Of a stretch of DNA of 64,000 nt, positions 40,539-51,297 are shown piece by piece. A program made the position numbers and the translations under genes. The stretch is taken from NCBI GenBank assembly GCA_016928025.1, contig JAFGLN010000015.1, positions 1-64,000 on the forward strand, given 5' to 3'. The DNA comes from Deltaproteobacteria bacterium (GTDB lineage: Bacteria; Desulfobacterota; Syntrophia; Syntrophales; JAFGHS01). Each line of letters starts with the position of its first letter. Within the stretch, counting starts at the first letter, position 1. Under the pieces are notes generated by a model. The model was not told the origin of the DNA, searched no databases, and worked only from the letters and a program-made list of their open reading frames with translations.

Positions 40539-41597
40539 ATGGCAAAGACGTATAAAATCGCCCTGGTTCCGGGGGACGGAACGGGTCCTGAGGTTCTCAC
40601 CGAAGGGGTCAAAGTGATCAAAGCAGCCGCAAATCAATTCGGCTTCAAGCTGGATTTGACGAATTACGACCTGGGTGGTGAACGCTACAAACGGACAGGA
40701 GAAATTCTGCCCGACAGCGTTCTTGAAGAGTTTCGCCAATTTGACGCTATCTATTTAGGCGCCATCGGTCATCCCGATATCAAGCCGGGCATACTGGAAA
40801 AGGGGATTCTGCTGACGATGCGCTTTGCCCTGGATCAATACATCAATCTGCGCCCCGTCAAATTATATCCCGGCGTCGAAACGCCCCTGAAAGACAAGGG
40901 GCCGTTGGATATCGACTTCGTCGTCGTCCGGGAAAACAGTGAGGGCTTATATACGGGCGCGGGCGGCTTCCTGAAAAAAGGCACTCCCGACGAGGTGGCG
41001 ATTCAGGAATCCATCAATACGAGAAAGGGCGCAGAGCGCTGCATCCGCTATGCTTTTGACTTCTGCAGAAGACGCAATAAAGAAAAGAAACTGACCCTCT
41101 GCGGAAAGACCAACGTCCTGACCTACGCCTTTGATATGTGGGAGCGGACTTTCTATGACGTCGCCAAAGAGTACTCCGATATTAAAACGGATTATGCCCA
41201 CGTCGATGCGACCTGCATGTGGATGGTGAAAAACCCGGAATGGTTTGACGTTATCGTAACGGACAACATGTTCGGCGACATCATCACGGACCTGGCCGCC
41301 ATGATCCAGGGCGGTATGGGCATTGCGGCGGGCGGCAATATCAATCCCGAAGGCGTATCCATGTTTGAACCCATGGGCGGCTCGGCGCCGAAGTACACGG
41401 GTCAAAACATCATCAATCCCATGGCGACCATCATGGCGGGGCAAATGATGCTGGACATCCTTGGCGAAGAACAGGCCGCCATGGCCGTTGAACAGGCGGC
41501 TGTTAAGGTCGTCTCCACGAAACTTAAAAGCATGGCTGCGGGACAAATGGGATATTCGACCTCCGAAGTCGGAGATCTGGTGGCAGAATTTATTTGA
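40539..41597 (+). CDS. Isocitrate/isopropylmalate dehydrogenase family (3-isopropylmalate dehydrogenase-like)
   Basis: KIALVPGDGTGPEV, VVRENSEGLYTGAGG, DNMFGDIITDLAAMIQGGMG, PMGGSAPKYTGQ. Confidence 0.88.
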   Translation: MAKTYKIALVPGDGTGPEVLTEGVKVIKAAANQFGFKLDLTNYDLGGERYKRTGEILPDSVLEEFRQFDAIYLGAIGHPDIKPGILEKGILLTMRFALDQYINLRPVKLYPGVETPLKDKGPLDIDFVVVRENSEGLYTGAGGFLKKGTPDEVAIQESINTRKGAERCIRYAFDFCRRRNKEKKLTLCGKTNVLTYAFDMWERTFYDVAKEYSDIKTDYAHVDATCMWMVKNPEWFDVIVTDNMFGDIITDLAAMIQGGMGIAAGGNINPEGVSMFEPMGGSAPKYTGQNIINPMATIMAGQMMLDILGEEQAAMAVEQAAVKVVSTKLKSMAAGQMGYSTSEVGDLVAEFI

Positions 41598-41647
41598 AAT
41601 TTTCAAAAATATTTGTAATTCGTAGCGTATTTCGGTAGGCAGAGGTT

Positions 41648-41674
41648 GCCTTTCCTCAAGAAGGGCGTTTTTTT
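41648..41674 (+). terminator. Intrinsic terminator
   Basis: GCCTTTCctcaaGAAGGGCgTTTTTTT. Confidence 0.75.
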
Positions 41675-41968
41675 ATTGTACCCGAAAAACGTCATTAGGT
41701 CGCAGGAACCACCGGTAAACTCAAAAAAGCCAACACCGGTTTAGCATCACGGAGAATCTCATTGCCCGAAGCGATTCGCCACTTCCCGCTACACGCATCG
41801 CACAAAATATATCAGGAATCACAAGGGCGTTAAAAGGTATCCAATAGGGAATATCAATGAAATTTCAGGAGAGGTAAAGATCTCCGCTTTCGACCACATC
41901 GAAAGATATACCCTGGCGATATCCGTTCTGGTTCAGTACGGCGAAATTAAGAGACGATGAGAAGACGG

Positions 41969-42454
41969 CTATAAGTCATAAAGCGTATCATCCACACGGG
42001 GTCTTATTTTTTTACCTTTTGGTTTGGCAGACGCTTGGAGGATGAAGGGTTCTTCATTCTCCAAAACATCCGCCATTTCAGCTTCGATCTGCTCCGGATC
42101 CTCGCCTTTTTCCAGCCTGCTGATCGCTTCTTCCATGCCGGGCCCAAAGTTGATGCCGGCCTTGGAGAGCTGTCTCATGAGCCTGGCGGCCGCCCGCGGA
42201 TCATCTTCTTTCATTTTTTCCGCTTCGTTGGCCAACGTAGCCATGGTCTTCTCCAACACCGAGGGATCGACCCGTAATTCATCGCTTTCTTGTCCTTCTT
42301 TTCCCTTCGATGGATTTGCAAATACGGACATTTGACGTTTGAGCTTTATACGCTTGCACTGCGGACACGTCGGGATCTTTGTCGTATTTGCGGTTTTTGA
42401 AAAGAAATTATAAACGGTATTACATTGATGACAGTAGAATTCGTATATCGGCAT
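41969..42454 (-). CDS. FmdB-type zinc-ribbon protein
   Basis: MPIYEFYCHQCNTVYNFFSKTANTTKIPTCPQCKRIKLKRQMS. Confidence 0.85.
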   Translation of the reverse strand: MPIYEFYCHQCNTVYNFFSKTANTTKIPTCPQCKRIKLKRQMSVFANPSKGKEGQESDELRVDPSVLEKTMATLANEAEKMKEDDPRAAARLMRQLSKAGINFGPGMEEAISRLEKGEDPEQIEAEMADVLENEEPFILQASAKPKGKKIRPRVDDTLYDL

Positions 42455-42721
42455 AGCTTCTCCTCCCTGATTAACGCCGTATATTTATTCGATACGTAAG
42501 GAATCATTCGAAATAAATTCAAATCGGTTTTATTGAACCGACTCGACCAAGGGCAAGTTTAATGATTCTCCAACGAAAATCAAGTGACTTTTACGATGAA
42601 TTTTAAGGGAATACGGTATTGATAAGAATTACTAATAGCGTCAAATAAAAGGCGCAACACCTCTTTTACGTCAAATATTAGACACATACACAGTCAGCAT
42701 GGCAAGGAAGACTTTGGCAGG

Positions 42722-44263
42722 TTATTTTATAACGGCAACTTCCACGCGATTCCGACCGTTATTTTTTGCCTTGTACAAAGCGTCGTCCGCTTTTTTCAGG
42801 ACGGTCGGGGCATCATTGCCATGACCGGGAAAGGCGGCGACACCCAGGGAAATCGTCACGGCGCCAAGATCCACCCCCTGGTAATGAAAATTGTAGTTCT
42901 TGAGTTCGTCCCGCAATTGGTTCGCCCGCTGAGTGGCCACATTCAAAGGCATATCCGGCATAATCAAGACAAATTCCTCGCCCCCAAAGCGACAGACGAT
43001 ATCTTCCTTGCGAACATTATTTTGGAAAATGTCACTCAATATCTTAAGTAGATCATCCCCGGCATCATGGCCGTATGCATCGTTAAAAAGCTTGAAAAAG
43101 TCAATATCAACCATAATAATGCTGACCGGATGGCGTTTGCGCGCGGCCCGATGAAACTCACGCTCCAGACATTCTTCCATATAGCGTCGATTAAATAATC
43201 CGGTAAGAGGATCCCGAATGGCCTGGGCGCGCAATGTGTCCTGCATTTTCAGATTGGCCAACGACAATGCCAGGTGTTCGGCAACGACCAGGGCCAGTTC
43301 CTTGACGCCTCTCTCGTAGGCTTCGTCTTCATTATAAAATCCCAGGTGTAAAATGCCCTGCACCTGTCCTACGGCTTTCATAGGGATACACATAGCGCTA
43401 CAGATACCGATCCAATTATCGCTGTCACAAATGCAGCTGTTCAGAGTTGTTTTTTGGCCTCCTTCCGTCTTACCCTTCTTTTCCAAGGGTTTGCCAACTC
43501 TTAAGGCTTCACAGTCACCGGGAGCCAACATGATATCTTCATTTGAATAATTGCCCCATTTGACGACGGATCTCATTTTTTCGCAAGATTCATCCAAGGT
43601 ATACAGACTCCCGTTCGTCTTGGGAAATAATTGAGGGCCGTACTGCTTGATTATCGGTGACGCATCTTCGACATTCCGGCAGGTATGCAAAGCTTCGCCC
43701 ATCCTGCGCAAAAGGTTCATTCTACTGTTTTGCATCTCCAGTTCACAAACCCAGACTTTAAGCTTTTCATTTGCCCGGGCAAGCTCTTTTTCGGTTCTTT
43801 TGGCGTCCGTTAGATCATGACAGAACATCATATATTGGTCGCCAACGTTAACAAATTTAAATTCCACATAACGCTTCGCCCCGTCTTTGCAGATGACGTA
43901 TGTTTCAATTGAATCAATCTGCCGGCCATTTTGTATCGCTTTTGCGATATTATTCTGCCAACTATTGATAACTTTATCGCCTCCGCTTCTATCAGAATAA
44001 GAAACTCGCCACCAGTCATTCAGTGTTGCGATCTCCTGCCGGTCGTAGCCGAATGTTTCTTCAAATTTCCGGCTGAGATACAAAGTCTTCTGATCTCTAT
44101 CACTGACAACAACCGGCACCGGGGAAGATTCGACAAACGTTCGAATCAATTCATCAAATTTCAACCGTCTTTCTTCATCGAAATCCAGTTGTCCGACCTG
44201 TTGCCGAAATACTGATAATTCTTCAATAAGTTGGCGCTTTGTCTTTTTTTCGTCTTTTATCAT
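42722..44263 (-). CDS. Diguanylate cyclase with PAS and GAF domains
   Basis: RDPLTGLFNRRYMEECLERE ... CRFGGEEFVLIMPD (GGEEF). Confidence 0.93.
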   Translation of the reverse strand: MIKDEKKTKRQLIEELSVFRQQVGQLDFDEERRLKFDELIRTFVESSPVPVVVSDRDQKTLYLSRKFEETFGYDRQEIATLNDWWRVSYSDRSGGDKVINSWQNNIAKAIQNGRQIDSIETYVICKDGAKRYVEFKFVNVGDQYMMFCHDLTDAKRTEKELARANEKLKVWVCELEMQNSRMNLLRRMGEALHTCRNVEDASPIIKQYGPQLFPKTNGSLYTLDESCEKMRSVVKWGNYSNEDIMLAPGDCEALRVGKPLEKKGKTEGGQKTTLNSCICDSDNWIGICSAMCIPMKAVGQVQGILHLGFYNEDEAYERGVKELALVVAEHLALSLANLKMQDTLRAQAIRDPLTGLFNRRYMEECLEREFHRAARKRHPVSIIMVDIDFFKLFNDAYGHDAGDDLLKILSDIFQNNVRKEDIVCRFGGEEFVLIMPDMPLNVATQRANQLRDELKNYNFHYQGVDLGAVTISLGVAAFPGHGNDAPTVLKKADDALYKAKNNGRNRVEVAVIK

Positions 44264-44751
44264 ACCTCCCCAACCCTTTTGACAAGCATAGTGATAAACA
44301 GCATTTTTGCATTGACGGCCCGAATGACAGGCATAAAAACATTATTTTTTTAAATCATCATGTGTAGACCCATCATGAACCCTTGTTGTTCTCTTAACTT
44401 ACACGATGCCGCAATTGACGCAAAAATAACCGACGCTCAACTGCTTTTTTGCGTAATTTTTACAGTTCCCACCTATGCGATTATTTTTCGTCAAAAAAGC
44501 AAAAAATATTAATATTAAGAATTTGCATGTTTCATGCCGAGTGGCATCAAATCCATTAAAATCCACCTGTTTTTATTGAAATTGCGCAACAACTCTCAAA
44601 CAAGGCGATGGCGATTATCTGAATTTTTTTGATGATCAGGCGTGATAAAAAGATCGTCTGGACATTATGGCTTAAGGGAAAAGGATTGTTCGTTCGCGAA
44701 AATATTAAAAGCCAGTGACGAAGAAGGTCGTGATCCCGTTCCAAGTAATGC

Positions 44752-45249
44752 TCAATTGATTAAAAAAATCCATAAATTGAGCACTAGGGCCAAACCGACC
44801 CAGATGATATAGGGAACCAACAGGATAGCGGCTGCCTTCGAAAAGATGGAAAACGTTTTCATCGTCCACAAAATCGCCCCGAAAAGAAGGATAACGACAA
44901 CCAAGCCGCCGATAATCGAATGAAACCCGAAGAAAACAACAGACCATAAGATATTCAGTAGTAATTGGAAAATGAAAATAGTTAGAGTGTTTTTTAACTG
45001 TCGATTTTCAAATTTATGAATCCATATCAGAAAAAAAGAGACCCCCATAAGGATGTAAAGCACTGTCCAGACAGGGGCAAATACCCAGTCCGGTGGACTG
45101 ATGGGAGGCTTTCTGATTAAGGGGTACCACGAGTCAACCGATTGCGCCGTAAAAAAGGACCCCATGACACCTGCCGACAGGCAAGCGGCAATGCTGAGCA
45201 CTAATTTAAAAATTTTCTTCCTCGCCTGCGGATTCATATAACGTGTCAT
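44752..45249 (-). CDS. TspO/MBR family protein
   Basis: SWYPLIRKPPISPPDWVFAPVWTVLYILMGVSFFLIW, NILWSVVFFG. Confidence 0.92.
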   Translation of the reverse strand: MTRYMNPQARKKIFKLVLSIAACLSAGVMGSFFTAQSVDSWYPLIRKPPISPPDWVFAPVWTVLYILMGVSFFLIWIHKFENRQLKNTLTIFIFQLLLNILWSVVFFGFHSIIGGLVVVILLFGAILWTMKTFSIFSKAAAILLVPYIIWVGLALVLNLWIFLIN

Positions 45250-45676
45250 TTAACCTACATCCGTAATGCGATTTTTTGTCATTACCGCACAAACAAAATG
45301 ATTCAAACAAAATGAATTTTATTATAAAAAATGGTCTTTAGCTGTGTCAAGGTTTTTAGAGGCGGTACCACAAACGTTGCGGCAAAAATTTATTCACGTT
45401 TTTTCTTACCACAAAATAACATCATGCGGTGTTAATCTCATTGACAAAATATATGGACTTCCATAAGAATCGAAACAGGATTTTTGAAAATACTTGCCGG
45501 GAATATCCGAGGACCCGAGTTTCTCAAAATGCTCCCATAAAAAACAGTAATCCGGTCATGACCATAAAAAGTTTTTGCCGTTATTGTTGATATGGCAAAA
45601 AAAAATTAATACTGTTTTCTTCTGGGACCGAATTACAGAGCGCGGTTAACACGGTAAGATATGGAGGGCGTAAAGG

Positions 45677-46201
45677 ATGAACTATTCAGATATTATTAAA
45701 TTCCACGGACATTCCTGTCCGGGGTTGGCCATCGGATACCGAATGGCGAACACCGCCATGGATGAGTTGAGAACCATGCGTTCCGCCGATGAGGAGATCG
45801 TCGCCGTTGTGGAAAATAATGCCTGTGGTGTTGACGCCCTCCAATGCGTCACCGGCTGCACCTTCGGAAAGGGGAACCTGATGTTTCGTGATTACGGCAA
45901 GCACGTCTATACGCTGTACTCCCGGGCGTCGGGCAAGGGAGTTCGTGTCGTCTTTCACGGACGGGGCATTCCCGCCGAATTGCGGAGTAATCGTCAGGCT
46001 TTGATCAAACTCATTTTAGAGATGCCGGCGGATGAGATTTTGTCCGTCTCCGAGGTTGTCATAAATGAACCCGCAAGAGCGGAGATTCATAAGTCCGCCT
46101 TTTGCAGCATCTGCGGCGAGTCGGTCATGAGCACACGTTTGCGATATTTGGATGGAAACCCCGTTTGTATCCCCTGCGCCGAGGGGGAAAATGTAGTCTG
46201 A
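45677..46201 (+). CDS. FmdE-family protein with C-terminal zinc-ribbon-like Cys motifs
   Basis: FHGHSCPGLAIGYRMA, NNACGVDALQCVTGCTFGKGN, CSICGESV..CIPCAEG. Confidence 0.88.
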   Translation: MNYSDIIKFHGHSCPGLAIGYRMANTAMDELRTMRSADEEIVAVVENNACGVDALQCVTGCTFGKGNLMFRDYGKHVYTLYSRASGKGVRVVFHGRGIPAELRSNRQALIKLILEMPADEILSVSEVVINEPARAEIHKSAFCSICGESVMSTRLRYLDGNPVCIPCAEGENVV

Positions 46202-46316
46202 CATGCTGGAATAGCGTTCGAAAGGACCCGGGAATCTGGGCACCAGAATCAAAAGAGGAATGACGCGGAGACCTCCGGTGACGCCCAGCCGGTGATGCGG
46301 GATATCAGCCGCCTTT

Positions 46317-46784
46317 TTATTGGACATCCTTTATATTGACGTCCACCACAAATTCACCAAATTCCGTTTGAAAAGGAACAACGATACTCGGCCCGCCCAG
46401 AACATGCCTGATAAGATGCCCCTTTCCCGAAAGCACTGCGGGAATGTTGGCACCGATCAGATGTCCCTGACTCTGCAATCTCTTTCTTGCGTCGCCCGAT
46501 ATCATGTTTGTCAATTCTCCTGCCGCATCCTTCGTGATGTTGTTGATTGTTTTGATTTCCTCACCCAACATATTGGATACGATCTTTAAGATACAGGATT
46601 CGGAAAAGCTAAGAGCTAATGAGCCGGTTAATGATCCCGAAAAGGCGATAATTCCCGAAACATCACCGCGTGCGACGGAATCGTTTTTCAAATAAGGCTT
46701 CCCGGCCTTGGCCTCCATAAACGCCATGACTTTCAATACGTTTATAGCGCTTTCAATGAAGGCGTTGATGTATATAACGTTCAT
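46317..46784 (-). CDS. CheX-like chemotaxis phosphatase-family protein
   Basis: MNVIYINAFIESAINVLKVMAFMEAKAGKPYLKND; SILxNMLGEE, DAAGELTNMISGDARKRL. Confidence 0.82.
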   Translation of the reverse strand: MNVIYINAFIESAINVLKVMAFMEAKAGKPYLKNDSVARGDVSGIIAFSGSLTGSLALSFSESCILKIVSNMLGEEIKTINNITKDAAGELTNMISGDARKRLQSQGHLIGANIPAVLSGKGHLIRHVLGGPSIVVPFQTEFGEFVVDVNIKDVQ

Positions 46785-46808
46785 GATCTTCCCGCTGAGT
46801 GAATGATT

Positions 46809-47192
46809 TCAAATTGACCCCGGCATGACTTTTTCCAGGCTGGCTATAAGAGCTTCAGCCGTAAAAGGCTTTGATATAAAATCGCTGACCCCCGACTGAA
46901 AAGCAGTCTCCATACTGACATCCAATCCTTCGACGGATACGACGATGAAGGGTGTTTTGCTGATTTCGTTGTCTTGCCGGACTTTCTTCAACAGTTCTAT
47001 CCCACTCATGACGGGCATATTCCAGTCGGCGATGATCAAGTCGATTTTTTGCGACTTCAGTAATTGGAAGGCCGACATTCCGTCACCGACTTCATAGACG
47101 TTTTGGTAACCTTTCTTTTCCAGGATACGCCGGATGACGATCCTTATCGATTCATTATCGTCGGTAACCAGAATTGAGATATTTTTGTCCAT
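46809..47192 (-). CDS. CheY-like single-domain response regulator
   Basis: ISILVTDDNESIRIVIRRILEKKGYQNVYE, LIIADWNMPVMSGIELLK; likely ATG 47192 (track start 47237). Confidence 0.9.
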   Translation of the reverse strand: MDKNISILVTDDNESIRIVIRRILEKKGYQNVYEVGDGMSAFQLLKSQKIDLIIADWNMPVMSGIELLKKVRQDNEISKTPFIVVSVEGLDVSMETAFQSGVSDFISKPFTAEALIASLEKVMPGSI

Positions 47193-47549
47193 AGGCCTGT
47201 CCTTCCATCCTCCCGGTAACGATTGTTTGCATGACAAACATTAACCGCAAACTCGCCGGATATATAAAAATTATTTTAAGATATGTGAAACAAATAGAAA
47301 AACGGGGTAAATATTGGTGGATCATCCCATTCGTTTAAATGAATTCCTGCTTGACATGACACAGGGTCGCTTATTAGAGTAATACGATTTTCTCACAATG
47401 CCATGGCTTATGATACTTGAATGCCTTAGCCTTACATAAAGAGGAAATCATGATAACTAATGCTGATCAAATCGGGCATCCTTTCTTTTCCAACCGGGAG
47501 CAACTCATGAAACGGGTCTGTGTACATATTGAACAGGAGGAATATATTA

Positions 47550-50018
47550 ATGTCCCAAAGAGCGTTGGAAGGTCTTAAAGTTGTAGAATATGCCTCTATG
47601 GTTTCCGGCCCCTATTGCGGCAAACTTTTAGCCGACATGGGTGCCGATGTCATCAAGGTGGAGCCGCCGGAAGGCGATCCGGCAAGGGCCTGCGGACCCT
47701 TTCCGGACGGTGTGAAAGATCCGGAAAAAAGCGCCCTGTTTCTCTATAACAACACGAGCAAGCGGGGCATGATCCTTGATATCGAACAGCCGGCGGGGCT
47801 GGCCGCATTCAAAAAGCTTCTCCTCTGGGCGGACGTTTTCATCGACAATCAGCCGGGGACATATTTTGAGCAGCTGGGACTCAGCTGGAATGAATTGCAG
47901 AAATTAAACCCCGGACTCGTTTACTGCTCCATTACCCCTTACGGACGCACAGGTCCCCGAGCCAACGCCAAAGGAGACGATCTCACCCTGATGCATGCCG
48001 GCGGCGAGGCCAACCTTCTGCCCGTCCGTTCCGCTGATTTGTCTTTGCCACCCGTAAAAATCGGCGGCTATCAGGTCGGGTACACGGGGGCCCTACAGGC
48101 AACCGTTGCCGTCATGGCGGCATTTCTGGATAAGATAAGGACAGGCAAAGGCAGGATGATCGATATATCCTTACAGGAGGTGATCATCAATCTGCTTCTC
48201 GGCGTCTTTCACAGCAGCCGTTACGACGGAATGACATGGTGCCGGGTGCCCGATCGCCCGCCAGCCATGGGCCGGATGGAAACGAGTGACGGGTACATCG
48301 TCCTGGGTGCTTTGGACGATCATCATTTCCACGCTCTCCGGGAACTCATCGGTATGCCCGACTGGCTCAAGGACGACCGCTGGGACGATCGGGTCTGGCG
48401 GACCACCCATTTGATGGACATTGCCCAGCAACTTGACGACTGGATGAAGAAGCAAAAGAAAAAAGAAATCTGCAAAAAGATTTCTGCGGCAGGCATCCCC
48501 TGCGGGCCTGTGAATTCGGCCAAGGATGTCATGGAGTATGACCAGTATCAGGCCCGAGGCTATTTTACCGAGGTCGACCATCCCCGAGCCGGGAAATATC
48601 AATATGCCGGATGGCCTTTTAAAATGACCGCTTCACCGCCCCAAGCATACCGTCCGGCACCGCTTTTAGGCCAGCACACCGAAGAGGTTTTTCAAGAAAT
48701 CATCAACAAGAGTGGGGCGTCAAATGTCCAATTGACCGTCGAATGGTCCAATCCGGTCAAGGCCCTGAAAGACCCCGTTTTTGATCGATATCAGAATCTG
48801 CCGTTGAAAGGGCTGCGGGTCCTTGAATTTTGCTGGGTTTGGGCGGGGCCTTATTCGACGATGCTTCTGGCCAATCTCGGCGCCGAGGTCATCAAGGTCG
48901 AAGGGCATACCCGTACGGACCTCATCCGTCGCGCCGTCAAGTGGCCGCGGGAAGAACCGGAATCCACGAGGTTGCCCCTCAATCAGGGTATGAGCTATAA
49001 CTCCATCAACCGTAACAAAAGGAGCATCACCCTCGATCTGAGCAAAAAAGAAGGTGTCGAGCTGGCCAAAAAACTCGCCGCCATGAGTGACATTGTCATC
49101 GACAATATGCGGCCCGACGCCATGATCAAAATGGGTTTGGGTTATCAAAACCTGAAGGCTTTAAAACCGGACCTCATCGTCGTTTCCACGTCCGGCCGGG
49201 GCCATGAAGGACCGGAATCGAAATATCTCGGTTTTGCGACCATCCATCAAAGCATCGGTGGATACACTTACCTATCCGGCCATCCGGAAGATCATCCCAC
49301 CCACGGCTCGCCGGGAAATACGGATGTCATCAATGCCGTCACAACGGCTTTCGCAACCCTGGCTGCCATCCATCATCGCATCAACACCGGCGAGGGTCAA
49401 TTCATCGATTATTCCCAGTGTGAGGGCGTCACGTCCATCATGGGTGAAAAGCTGCTGGGTTATTTGATGACCGGTGAAATCCCCGAGCGGATGGGCAACG
49501 CCCATCCCGAATACGCCCCCCATAACGTCTATCAGTGCTGGGGCGTCGATCGTTGGCTTGCTTTGGAATGCCACAAGGATGAGGAATTCCAGGCGTTGGC
49601 CGGCGTTATCGGAAAGCCGGAACTGGCCGATGATCCTCGCTTTGCCACCATGGCCGCCCGCAAGAAAAATGAAAAGGAACTGGATCAGTTGATCACGGCC
49701 TGGACCCGGCAGCGGGACCGGGACTGGATGGTCAATGAATTCATGGCCACCGGACTGGCCGTTGCCCCGTCCCGGGACGGGAAAGACATTTATGCCGACC
49801 GACATCTGCAGGCCAGGAATTTCTTCGTGTCCATCGATCATCCCGAACGGGGTGAGCTCATGATGGCCGGTCCCCCCTGGAAGCTCAGCGGCGGTGAGAT
49901 GCCCGCCATTCACGCGCCTCTTCTGGGCGAGCATAACGACCTGGTCTTCAAGGAACTCCTTCATCTGACGGACACGGAACTGGCAGAGCTGCGCAAAAAG
50001 GGCATTATCATGAAATAG
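47550..50018 (+). CDS. Tandem-fused CaiB/BaiF-family (type III) CoA-transferase
   Basis: Two complete CaiB-like units: ALEGLKVVEYASMVSGPYCGKLLADMGADVIKVEPP and LKGLRVLEFCWVWAGPYSTMLLANLGAEVIKVEG; ATG 47550 with AGGAGGAAT SD. Confidence 0.9.
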   Translation: MSQRALEGLKVVEYASMVSGPYCGKLLADMGADVIKVEPPEGDPARACGPFPDGVKDPEKSALFLYNNTSKRGMILDIEQPAGLAAFKKLLLWADVFIDNQPGTYFEQLGLSWNELQKLNPGLVYCSITPYGRTGPRANAKGDDLTLMHAGGEANLLPVRSADLSLPPVKIGGYQVGYTGALQATVAVMAAFLDKIRTGKGRMIDISLQEVIINLLLGVFHSSRYDGMTWCRVPDRPPAMGRMETSDGYIVLGALDDHHFHALRELIGMPDWLKDDRWDDRVWRTTHLMDIAQQLDDWMKKQKKKEICKKISAAGIPCGPVNSAKDVMEYDQYQARGYFTEVDHPRAGKYQYAGWPFKMTASPPQAYRPAPLLGQHTEEVFQEIINKSGASNVQLTVEWSNPVKALKDPVFDRYQNLPLKGLRVLEFCWVWAGPYSTMLLANLGAEVIKVEGHTRTDLIRRAVKWPREEPESTRLPLNQGMSYNSINRNKRSITLDLSKKEGVELAKKLAAMSDIVIDNMRPDAMIKMGLGYQNLKALKPDLIVVSTSGRGHEGPESKYLGFATIHQSIGGYTYLSGHPEDHPTHGSPGNTDVINAVTTAFATLAAIHHRINTGEGQFIDYSQCEGVTSIMGEKLLGYLMTGEIPERMGNAHPEYAPHNVYQCWGVDRWLALECHKDEEFQALAGVIGKPELADDPRFATMAARKKNEKELDQLITAWTRQRDRDWMVNEFMATGLAVAPSRDGKDIYADRHLQARNFFVSIDHPERGELMMAGPPWKLSGGEMPAIHAPLLGEHNDLVFKELLHLTDTELAELRKKGIIMK

Positions 50019-50037
50019 CTGTTGTCGTCGGGGAATG

Positions 50038-51297
50038 TCAATTCTGCATCTCGACGGCCCAGCGATCGTATCGGAGGAGAAGCAGCAATCCGGGCAAGGC
50101 CAAGGCTGCACAAATCACGAAAAATATGATCCAACCCGTAGCCTCGGCAAGGTATCCTGTCGGCGCCCCTGTCACATAGCGACTTACGGCCATCAGGCTG
50201 CTCAGGAGGGCATACTGGGTCGCCGTAAATTTTCTGTTGCATAAGCCCATCAGCAGGGCCGTATAAGCCGCCGTCCCCATGCCGCCGCTGAAATTCTCCG
50301 TACCGATCACCAGGGCAAGAGCCGAAACCTGCCGGCCGGTAAATTCCAACAGAATGAAAATCAATGTAGAGATAGCCTGCAAAATGCCGAAAACCAGAAG
50401 CGATGTTTTCAGACGCCACTTGACCATGACGGCGCCTCCCACCAGGGCACCGACGATGGTCGCCAGCATGCCGAATCCTTTGTATACGGCACCCAGTTCG
50501 GTGCGCGAAAAACCGATATGCTTTAATATGTATGGCGTTGTCATCTGCGCCGCCGCAATATCCCCGATTTTATAGAGGATGACGAACAGGAGGATCTCAA
50601 CGGCCCCCGGTCTTTTGAAAAATTCCACAAAAGGAATGACGGCGGCCTCGTAAAGATTTTTCGGCGGCTCGACGGAGACGGCACGTGGATTTGCCTTCAG
50701 AGGCTCCGGCGAAAGGAGGGCGGCGATACAGCCGATGACCATCGAAAGCCCCATGATGAGATAAACGATTCGCCATGAGATGTGGTCCGAAAGAATCAAG
50801 GCGAGGGCACCGCTGACAAGGAGGGCCATTCTGTAACCCATGATCCAGACGCCGGAGCCCGCCCCCCGTTCCTGAGGATCAAGATATTCCGTCCGATAGG
50901 CGTCCAGAACAATATCCTGACTCGCACTAAAGAAGGCAATGGCCACGGCCATCAGCGCAACCATCAACGGCATGGACGACGGATGAAAAAAACCCATGGC
51001 AGAAATCGTCAGAATCAGGACAAGCTGTGTGATGATGATCCAGCCGCGCCGCCTGCCCAGAAACGGCGGGACATATCGGTCCATCAACGGCGACCAGACA
51101 AACTTAAACGCATAGGGCAAACCGACAAGAGAATACAGGCCGATGGTTCTGATATCGACGCCCTCCGCAACCAGCCAGGCGGAAAGTGTTGAACCGGTGA
51201 GCGTCAGGGGCATGCCGGAGGCAAACCCCAAAACCAGCATCAGGATCATTTTCTTGCTGAAATAGACTCTGATAAAGGACAAAGGCTTTCGGTTCAT
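50038..51297 (-). CDS. MFS transporter, AmpG-like
   Basis: MLVLGFASGMPLTLTGSTLSAWLVAEGVDIRTIGLYSLVGLPYAFKFVWSPLMDR. Confidence 0.9.
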   Translation of the reverse strand: MNRKPLSFIRVYFSKKMILMLVLGFASGMPLTLTGSTLSAWLVAEGVDIRTIGLYSLVGLPYAFKFVWSPLMDRYVPPFLGRRRGWIIITQLVLILTISAMGFFHPSSMPLMVALMAVAIAFFSASQDIVLDAYRTEYLDPQERGAGSGVWIMGYRMALLVSGALALILSDHISWRIVYLIMGLSMVIGCIAALLSPEPLKANPRAVSVEPPKNLYEAAVIPFVEFFKRPGAVEILLFVILYKIGDIAAAQMTTPYILKHIGFSRTELGAVYKGFGMLATIVGALVGGAVMVKWRLKTSLLVFGILQAISTLIFILLEFTGRQVSALALVIGTENFSGGMGTAAYTALLMGLCNRKFTATQYALLSSLMAVSRYVTGAPTGYLAEATGWIIFFVICAALALPGLLLLLRYDRWAVEMQN

